Shown here: one piece after another, positions 56,768-64,000 of the stretch
Position numbering within the stretch: the first letter of the stretch is position 1
Layout: each line of letters starts with the position of its first letter
Source of the DNA: Gnetum montanum
Lineage: Eukaryota > Streptophyta > Gnetopsida > Gnetales > Gnetaceae
Reading direction: 5' to 3'
DNA length: 64,000 nucleotides
Assembly (NCBI GenBank): GCA_015680685.1
Contig: MNCI01023527.1
Span: 465,883-529,882 of the forward strand
Notes under the pieces: model-generated
What the model saw: the letters and a program-made list of their open reading frames with translations, nothing else
What the model was told of the DNA's origin: nothing
Database searches by the model: none
Made by a program: the position numbers and the translations under genes

Positions 56768-59575
56768 ATGGATTCTGCATATGTAACCATTACCACTATG
56801 ATCACCACCGACTCGAGTGCCACATTTGTAAATCCCATCACCACCACCAGACTAGCTTCTAGTGCCATAGGACCTCAGGGACCATTGCGTTGTTCGTTGA
56901 GATTACATGGCAAGGACCCTGTATTCACCGTCATGACTCCTGAAAAATATAATTTCATTTGCATCAAGTTCCAGACAAAGCTTGCTCTTAGCCGAGCTGA
57001 GATTGAGGCAAAAAAAATTTTTTAGTTGGTCCATAGAGGGGATCAAGATTTCATCCCTACCGCGTATGAAATTATCCCCCTGACTGAACATTATCATGAA
57101 CTCCTGACCCAACTAGTTATGGCTAGGAGCCAGACTACATGGTCCATTCTAGAACCGCAAAATGGGGAGGAAGAGGAAGATGAATTCGTAGCCCAGTCTA
57201 AACATGTGGATTCATACCATACCCTCAGCCTCCACACATACATAAATCCCCTATTTCCTCTCACCAGAGAAGCTGCCCATCTCAACTCAGTCACAACCAC
57301 CCAAACCCACATTCCTGTCATCCTGCAGGCCACTACGCAATCATCAGTCTTTCAAGTGCAAATACCATCTCAAAATAACATGGGGGTAGTCTCATCACCA
57401 CGTGTAATTAGTGTTCCATCGGTGGTACCTACGTCCACTACACCCTATTTCATTCCCCAAGTGTAAGCCCATGCTACGCCTATAACCTGCCTGGCGCAAA
57501 ATCTGGTGCAAACCTTAGCATCATAGGCCACCGCAAGACAATAGATCGCAACCACCATTCAGCCGTAGTGATCCGTTCAACAACCCACAACTGGTTAGTG
57601 GGTCATGCCTATTGCACAACATGATCAATCTATGTTATACGGTATGCAACCTTTAGCCTCATCTACCATGCATGTCCCACCGATAGTTGCACAATATCCT
57701 TATAATTTCCATCCTACACAGCCAGTGACAACCAATTTCTCTACTCAACCCAGTGGGTGGTGGCTTTCATAGGCTGCTCCATCCATGGGGATAGCCCCGG
57801 TAGCACCGCCCATTAGCCAAACCATCACTCAATTTCCATTTCTTGGCATAGCTCTTTTAGTCCAACCCCCAACTCCACCTGCATAGACTTCTTCATCACC
57901 AAGTATGGATCAAGATTTTTTGCTTATTCAGACTTCACTGAGGAAGTTAGGCACCTTAAAGCTGTTGGTTCTGATATGATACAAGTCATGGATTTCTACC
58001 AAGATGATCCTATCAGCCCAGTGGTTCCTATGCTGTTGTTTTCCCCAGGGATGTCCTTGCCTCATTTTACTAAATATAATGGGGAAGGAGATCCTAATTC
58101 TCACCTTGTTACCGTCAGGTCCGAATCCTTGTTATTGCAGCAATGGCCTCATACAATTATCTATGTCTTTGCAATGTCTCTGGCAGGGAAAGCTTTGGAC
58201 TGGTATCAAGCGCTCCCTCGCTCTTCCATATCAACCTTGGAAGAGCTCCTAACACAATTCGTGACTCACTTTAAGTATAATTTAAAGCCAAAAGTCATAC
58301 TAGACCAACTTATGGGAGTGAAGCAAGACCCACTTGAACCACTCCAGAGGTTTATACAATGATGGAGTGCTACTTTGAATGAAATCCATGAGCCTATCAC
58401 GGAAGCCCATTTGCTGGCTATTTTCAAAGGAGCACTTAACGACTTCATCAAGTCTAAACTGTATTACCTTGCCCCTAGCTCCTTGACTCAAGCTTTCGCC
58501 CAAACTAAGATCATCTAGGATGCTACTGAGGCTAGCAAAGACTCGGCGTATGTGGCCTATAAAACACCAATAATAAGGGTAAAGACAAGGGCAAAGCAAT
58601 GACGACGACAGTAGCTACGCTAGCTAAGGACGCTAAAAATAAGAATAACAAGAAGTCACCCACAGCGTCTGCCAAGACCACAGCTAGTGTAAGTAGCACC
58701 AGCCAGGACACACCTGCCCCTGAAAAGCCCCCCAGCCAAGGCCAAACTTCGAGCGTAAAGATCGCTCAAAATATACAGCCCTGCCTATAAAACATTTGGA
58801 ACTATTGAAACAATTATTAGGGGCAGGATACATTCAGAATAAAAAGGTATCCGAAGAAGCTCTCCAGTGTCATAGACGTCATTGTGAATTGCTGAAGAAT
58901 CCTTCTTTAGTCCTACCTAACGAACCACCAGTTCTGAAGTCCTTTAGGCTGGACCATTTTTGTGACTACCATCAATTGTGTGGTCATGATACCGATTACT
59001 GCTGGGCATTGAAGGACGACATTCAATGCATGATTGATGATGGTTCTCTGAAACTAGACAGCAGTAGTCGAACACATCTCGAAAACCAAGCGTTGCATGT
59101 GTACAAAGATCCATTAAATGCAAATAACGCACCGTATACAATCAACGTGGTGAGTACAGACAGTGAAGGGAAGGTACCACCTAAAAAACCCTTTGTTTTA
59201 TGCGTACCTACCAGTTCACCCCAGGGGATAGTTTTTTCACCGACAGTTAGCAGCGTCTCAAGGCCACCCTTTGTTATTCGGGTGCCCTCTCTAGCTATAA
59301 CTCAACCTCACATTAGCAATAAAGCCACAGCCACGCCTGTGCCTACTCCTAAGGTGCCTTTTATCCTTAGAGTACCAAAACCACCGGCTACCACTTCTAC
59401 GCAGGGGCAAGCTTCTAACCAAAACCATCAATCACCACCAAATAAAAAGGGGGAAGGAGATGTTTCAACTAATTCCACCAAAAATCATTCCACGCTAGGC
59501 TTCACTAAGCCCAGGCCCTTGGCCTCTATCTATTCACCTACACCTTATGGGCAGGATAAGGATACAGAAACATAG
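56768..59575 (+). pseudogene. E3 gag
   Basis: ATG 56768 opens 85 codons to a TAG (57023-57025). The same frame then runs open to 57466 (NGEEEEDEFVAQSK, later a Thr/Ser/Pro-rich part). The capsid is in another frame at 57976-58362: MDFYQDDPISPVVPMLLFSP, PHFTKYNGEGDPNSHLVT, LQQWPHTIIYVFAMSLAGKA, SISTLEELLTQFVTHFKYNL, one TGA, then HEPITEAHLLAIFKGALNDF. A basic linker (58599-58790) leads to a 259-codon frame from 58796 with ELLKQLLGAGYIQNKKVSEE and FCDYHQLCGHDTDYCWALKD. The CX2HX4HX4C knuckle at 58961-59002 is complete. A Pro/Thr-rich linker follows to 59575. Confidence 0.85.
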
Positions 59576-60561
59576 CCACCTCCCCTCGGTAGAAAGAAAC
59601 ACAATCCTCCGACTGATGCTATTCTGCCTCAGGAAGAAGACAGAGTGGATAAGCCACCTAGCCGAGAATGGGACCTCCTCGATGCATTTACACAAGTCAA
59701 GAAGACTCTGAAATAGAAGAACATAATGTTGAGCCTCTATGACCTACTTATGACATCTCAGAAACACCATGAGGCTATGGTCCGTATGCTGACATCCATA
59801 CTAGTGGATGAAGGCTTACTAGCGGAAGAGGAAGTGATACATGTTGTCATGCTTCCTCCTGCCGCTAAGCAACCTAAACCAACCTGTTTGACCTTTCATG
59901 ATGAATCCATCAAAGATGATCCCGAGAAAGGTCGAGTAACGATAGAACCCATGTTTATCACCATCCGGGTTGGTCAACATCGGATCTGGAGGGTGCATGT
60001 TGACGATGGAGCGGCTGTGAATGTCATCCCTTATCCTATAGTGGATAAGTTGGGCCTAGTTGATCAGATCAATCCTACAACAACATCATGCCTAAATTTG
60101 TTCAATGGGGCATGAGTTCAAGTCAAGGGGATGGTGCATATCAAATTTTTGGTAAGGGATCAATTCCCAACAGATGCCATATTATCATTGTCGAGGAGAT
60201 GCCCGATTCCAATCTGATCTTAGGGAGGTCCTAGCTAGCTCAACTAAGGGTAGTTTCATCACCAATAGACCAAGAGATACACCTCCCTAAAGTGGGGGGA
60301 GAAGAAGTAATACATGGTGATGAAACAACTCATAGGACTGTCAATAACATAGAGGAAGAACGGGGTTCGGAGATCGAGATGCCTAAAGATCAAAATCATG
60401 TCCAAATTCTTGAACAAGCCAAAATGAATGATGACAACCTAGCCTAGGCCGACCTACCATTTCAGGAATATGGTATGGAAGAGTTAGGTCACAAAACTCC
60501 CCACCCTTACGCACCATTGAACGTAAAAGCCATTAAGAAACAATTGTGTGCTAGCGATTGA
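59576..60561 (+). pseudogene. E3 retropepsin and acidic tail, end of the sense ORF
   Basis: The 129-codon frame at 59726-60115 reads MLSLYDLLMTSQKHHEAMVR, EKGRVTIEPMFITIRVGQHR and RVHVDDGAAVNVIPYPIVDK. Asp, Asp, Gly, Ala at 60002-60013 is the active site, with D where other retropepsins have T or S. After a TGA (60113) and a frameshift, PDSNLILGRS follows near 60205. The tail (EEVIHGDETTHRTVNNIEEE, ADLPFQEYGMEELG) ends at KKQLCASD and a TGA at 60559-60561. Nothing resembling RT follows. Confidence 0.82.
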
Positions 60562-60794
60562 TCTGAGTGGTATTTACGTGCATCGTTACATTTTTACTAG
60601 TTTTTCTATTACGCTTATCAAATTTGATTGTTAGTTTTCTTTAATATATAAATACATATTTACACTTTCTATCCATTACGCCATTTACATTTTCCATTTT
60701 TTTGCCATTTACGCTCCTTGACTTCTATTAGTCATATTAGCACAATTACGTAGATATGTACATTTTTATCAATTACACTTCTAGACTTACGCAA

Positions 60795-60936
60795 ATGGCC
60801 AGCAATGGCCTAAAACTAGTTATGACCTACAATGGCCTTAAACTAGCAAAGTCCTGCAATAGCCTAAAACTTGCTAATCTCTTTGTATCTTACGCAAACG
60901 CTACGTGATGGCCCGCAAAGGCCTTAAAACTAGCAA
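60795..60936. repeat. E3 minisatellite of the 27-bp family
   Basis: Four to five degenerate copies such as CAATGGCCTAAAACTAGTTA and CAATGGCCTTAAACTAGCAA, with one insertion near 60875-60910. Same place as in E1 and E2. Confidence 0.8.
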
Positions 60937-61362
60937 TCCCATTCTATAGTCATAATAACGTAACTTATCCAAAGTCTTTAACAATTATGTTTACGCTTTG
61001 TATAAATAAAGACATAAAATTAAACATAAAATAAATAAAAATCCATAAACAAAATCTCATGAGTAATCTTGCCAACATTCATATTGCCATAGTTCAATTT
61101 CATCAATAAAATTATATGTAAGTCACAATTACGCATCCCCTTTAGTACCACTATCGCCCATATCCCTTAAGTTAGCTTCTAAGCCTAACAAATCATCCTT
61201 GAGTGGGCCATACTTTTTAGAGGGTATTCCCTCATGAGGAATGTCATCTTCACGAGGTTGTCGTACTAACACTAGCTCCCCAAGAGGACGGTCTACGTCA
61301 TTACACTCTTCTTCCTGAACACGCTCCTCATCCTGGTTACCTTCTTCATCCACTCCTTGTAC

Positions 61363-61441
61363 CTACATACAATAAATACATAAGAAAAATCCATGATATG
61401 ATAAATTAGAAAATTTAAAATTTAGTACCACTTACACTTAC
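61363..61441 (-). other. Intron 3 of E3 antisense gene
   Basis: The donor reads CCATCGCGA|GTAAGTG and the acceptor TTATTGTATGTAG|GTACAAGG. It is 79 bases, phase 0, AT-rich. Splicing joins RPSR to VQGVDEEG in frame, leading to the final TAA. Confidence 0.78.
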
Positions 61442-62259
61442 TCGCGATGGTCTTACATCCGCAGCAAAGGGAAGTTGGTCTAAACCGACCCATAGGTGTT
61501 GCATAATTTCATCTTCGGTTAACTCAGACCAAACTCCATCCTCCAGAATAGTTCTAGCCTTCACTTTTCCTTTCTCCATGCTAGTCCATCGAGATGGTTC
61601 AGGGAAGAAAGTAGGGATTATAGTCTCTTCCCCGGGAAGAGTAATTTTCCTTTCCAGGGATGCGCTTACCGTCACCTGCTCCTGGAACTTCTCAAAGGCC
61701 TTAGATGTGCCAATGACATCAAGGAACACCCATCAGGATTGAGCTTCGATGGAAAAATCTCAATAGTACTGACAATAAGTGAGACTTTCTTGCTTATACA
61801 GATGCTTGTGATCTTTTTCTTTCTACCCCCACTCTTGGATGCTTACGCAAAAGTCCTTCTAGTCCTGGTTCTTCTGGGGCAAGAGCTCTATTTACATCCT
61901 TTGCTCTACCAATTCTCGACTGGTTTGAATGCTATTTCTGACTACGATCCAGTAGCGAGCATAGTCGATAATAGCTATCCACCAGTCCTCTTCACCCATT
62001 CCTCGCACCTGTAGGAATTTACATCGCGATTTTAAGTCTCCGACCTCTTTGGTCAGAGACATCCTTTCCTTCTTTGACCTCTACAGCTTCTTCTAGAGGT
62101 CTTCATTGACGTTTTAACTCTCCCATAAGGAGCAGGTTGAGCGTAACACATATTTGCACATTTCCTCATAAATGTTGCATGGCATGACTGCGTCATCCAA
62201 TGAAGGCTCGACTGTGTCTAGGTCAATGGGCTCCGTAGGGTCCCATCAAAAGTGAGCTC

Positions 62260-62336
62260 CTGATAACAAATATTATCAAATGTAAATAAACATTATGACC
62301 TTATAATAAAATAAGCGTACAATAGCAGTAACATAC
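62260..62336 (-). other. Intron 2 of E3 antisense gene
   Basis: The donor reads AGGGCTA|GTATGTTAC and the acceptor ATATTTGTTATCAG|GAGC. It is 77 bases, phase 1, matching E1 and E2. Confidence 0.73.
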
Positions 62337-62465
62337 TAGCCCTAGGGTCCACGAGCTCGAGGCACTCGATCATATCACTGACAACGCCTTCCATGAAGGA
62401 AAACTTATAAGGGAATTCCTCCCACACTCTGTTGACAATGGCGGATGGGGATGCACCTTGTTCAT

Positions 62466-62536
62466 CTATAGCGTAATTAAGTCAAAATTTCTAGTTATTA
62501 ATAGAATTCCTAAAAAAATTCTAATACACTAATTAC
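62466..62536 (-). other. Intron 1 of E3 antisense gene
   Basis: The donor reads GGCAGAG|GTAATTAG and the acceptor TTACGCTATAG|ATGAACAAGG. It is 71 bases, phase 1. Splicing joins VIGR to DEQGAS in frame. Confidence 0.7.
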
Positions 62537-62738
62537 CTCTGCCTATTACAGTGGGGAGTGCGTCAATGTTTTCTACCTCCTCTCTCTCCTCATGCACAAG
62601 GGTCTGTGCGTCACTTATTCTAACAACTAGGGCCTCCTCTTCCAAAACTGGGGCCCCTTCCCCATGTCGTAATACCACTGCCCCTGTTTCAAGGGTCAAC
62701 CACTCTATAGGTCTCCATGTTCATACCCCATAACACAT

Positions 62739-62816
62739 CTAAATAGTTCAAAATACCCTAGATAAATTTGTGTAACACAACAATTTCCGTAACTTTCACC
62801 ATGTCTTTACGCTTAC
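62739..62816 (-). other. Intron 0 of E3 antisense gene
   Basis: The donor reads CTTCGCCTG|GTAAGCG and the acceptor candidate TTGAACTATTTAG|ATG. It is 78 bases. The donor aligns with E1 42573. The acceptor is less sure because a stop follows in the expected frame. Confidence 0.5.
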
Positions 62817-64000
62817 CAGGCGAAGGTTTACTCTGCTAAAGTCTGACTTGCACAGTTCTGTCTGTGCCACCCGCTGGTTCCACAGGGGCCTCGATTAGGC
62901 AAGGCCTTTTCCGTTGAACCAAGGCTTCTACTATCTATGTAGCCAGGAGATTTCCCCGTGATGCATCGCCAGTGTAAGTGTGAAGCACCCCACCTACGCT
63001 GTCAGGGTCCCACATTCAAGGTGCCACCACATCCCTAGTCATTATAGACAGCGACTTCCCAATTCCCTCCAGAGGATCCTATGCCCAGGTAGTGCTGAAG
63101 ATATGAGAAATCCAAGGTTTGGTTAACTAGTCTCGGTCTTATAGGATCCAGATCCCATTCCTCTAGATAACCAAAAATTCAGCAAAACATTGGAGGTAAG
63201 CTATGAAGAAGGCGAAGTGCACACTGAAATGCAACTCAAGCTTTTGGTGGAGCCTCACCATTTCAATGCGTAACACCTCAATGAAATAGCTTGCCCAATC
63301 GAATTGGATCCCTTCCTCCATTACCTCTCGCATAATATGGGCCTGTTCTATACTAAAGAACCTCCCCTGCAAGAGTGTTTTGGGGAAGGCTCGGGCTCAG
63401 AAGAGGGGATAAATAGTCTTGGTGACCTCTAATTCGATCTTTTCACAAGGGATCTCCTTGGCCTCCTTCTTCATCCCCAACCACTCCTCTAGCTCTTCCT
63501 GACATTTGATGCTTCTCCTCAATTTTTCCTCTATGGGAAGACCATCAGAGGGGATGCCGAAGAGGTTAGTGAATAGCTAAGCATCGATATCAAAGTTTAC
63601 ACGCATGGGATGCACATGTGTGCAAAATCGTTCAGCTCCCTTGCTGAAGGAGTTAATTAGGGTTAACATTTTTCTTACAGGGACATCAAGGGTTACGACT
63701 AAGAATAAATGCATCAGCCTCACTTCCCGCAGCTTGGTGACCAAGGCAACCGAGGCCACCGCATGGCCAACCTAGCGTTGTGCCTCCTTTATGTCATCAT
63801 AATGGAAAAAGAGGGTGTTCGCCTCGCGTCCGAAAATAGTGATGGTAATCTCCCAGGATTCCCTAACTGATAATACATGGCACATGTCAACATAGCGAAA
63901 ACACTATTACGCAACATTTCAAAACAAGAAAAAATATATAATATCTTGTAACTAATAGCAGCAACGAAATCGTACCAAGTCCAAATGGAAAAGGAAATGG

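Larger units (their letters stand above)
54971..64000 (+). mobile_element. E3: non-autonomous Tat-like Gypsy element, runs past the window end
   Basis: LTR (54971-56514), intact-looking primer site, gag, protease with readable active site, acidic tail ending at a TGA, short 27-bp-type minisatellite and a long antisense gene that reaches the window edge. It is the least decayed of the three and keeps many CpG-containing ACGC words where E1 and E2 have ATGC. It lacks RT and integrase. The 3' LTR must lie beyond 64000. Confidence 0.82.
61129..64000 (-). pseudogene. E3 antisense multi-exon gene, near complete, 5' end outside window
   Basis: Minus-strand candidate exons are 63862-62817, 62738-62537, 62465-62337, 62259-61442 and 61362-61129 (ending in TAA), with a further intron candidate at 63863-63975. 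The first long exon reads ITIFGREANTLFFHYDDIKE, RKMLTLINSFSKGAERFCTH, LFTNLFGIPSDGLPIEEKLR and SIEQAHIMREVMEEGIQFDW with only a few stops over ~270 codons. Later parts: KFSFMEGVVSDMIECLELVD, EDWWIAIIDYARYWIVV, WVFLDVIGTSKAFEKFQEQV, PEPSRWTSMEKGKVKARTIL, and an acidic C-terminus (EEGNQDEERVQEEECNDVDR). It encoded more than 650 residues. Family unknown; it may belong with the antisense proteins of Tat elements. Confidence 0.75.

Noticed and set aside
1-64000. tRNA, rRNA or small structural RNA genes
   Set aside because: No cloverleaf with A and B boxes or rRNA-like sequence was noticed on either strand by eye. The only tRNA-related sequences are primer sites. A covariance-model scan would be needed to exclude small RNAs.

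Overview
This window looks like repeat-filled intergenic DNA from a seed plant with a large genome. A gymnosperm is possible but cannot be proved from the sequence. I find no intact host gene, tRNA or rRNA. Almost everything recognisable is a decayed LTR retrotransposon of a plant type: Ty3/Gypsy elements of Tat/Athila character and one Ty1/Copia element. Stop codons and frameshifts break every retroelement reading frame, and two long runs of N (4023-4975, 23012-23273) plus two single Ns (7218, 50139) mark assembly gaps. Layout, left half. 1-902 is one copy of a ~0.9 kb dispersed repeat whose sister lies at 25107-26060, next to a decayed hAT-like transposase fragment. 903-13465 is a whole Gypsy element (called G1 here) with ~3.1 kb LTRs, a degenerate tRNA-Asp-like primer site and the order protease, RNase H, reverse transcriptase, second RNase H, integrase, then an extra sense ORF with its own TATA-like box. 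14153-20482 is a whole Copia element on the minus strand with LTRs, polypurine tract, initiator-Met primer site and a readable YVDD. 20483-21530 holds an unidentified minus-strand coding relic. 21540-26060 is AT-rich and repeat-like. 27130-29600 carries an Athila-like gag relic, and 31640-34150 a coiled-coil coding relic between two TATA-bearing, LTR-like segments. Layout, right half (34735-64000). This is a chain of related Tat-like elements sharing an LTR family that begins TGAAACACC. E1 (34735-43725), E2 (46535-54970) and E3 (54971 to beyond the window) have the same unusual plan: LTR, primer site TGG(C/T)(G/T)CTAGAAGGAGGG or close to it, gag with a CX2HX4HX4C knuckle, protease, an acidic tail that ends the sense ORF, a 27-bp minisatellite, then a gene on the opposite strand. 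None has reverse transcriptase or integrase, so they look like a non-autonomous gag-protease family. A fourth, truncated element (43726-46534) supplies an integrase relic, a related ~30-bp minisatellite and its own antisense coding region, and may represent the autonomous partner. The most interesting signal is the antisense gene. In E1, E2 and E3 it has spliceosomal-type introns of 70-120 bp at matching positions and phases. The exon between introns 1 and 2 is 138, 135 and 129 nt, always a multiple of three, and the next exon is 800, 820 and 818 nt. Because these introns lie antisense to the retrotransposon RNA, they would survive reverse transcription. Other features worth attention are long GCTACGC/GCTATGC palindromes in the LTRs, which appear to decay by CpG to TpG change, and an LTR chain that suggests E3 is nested inside the antisense gene of E2.
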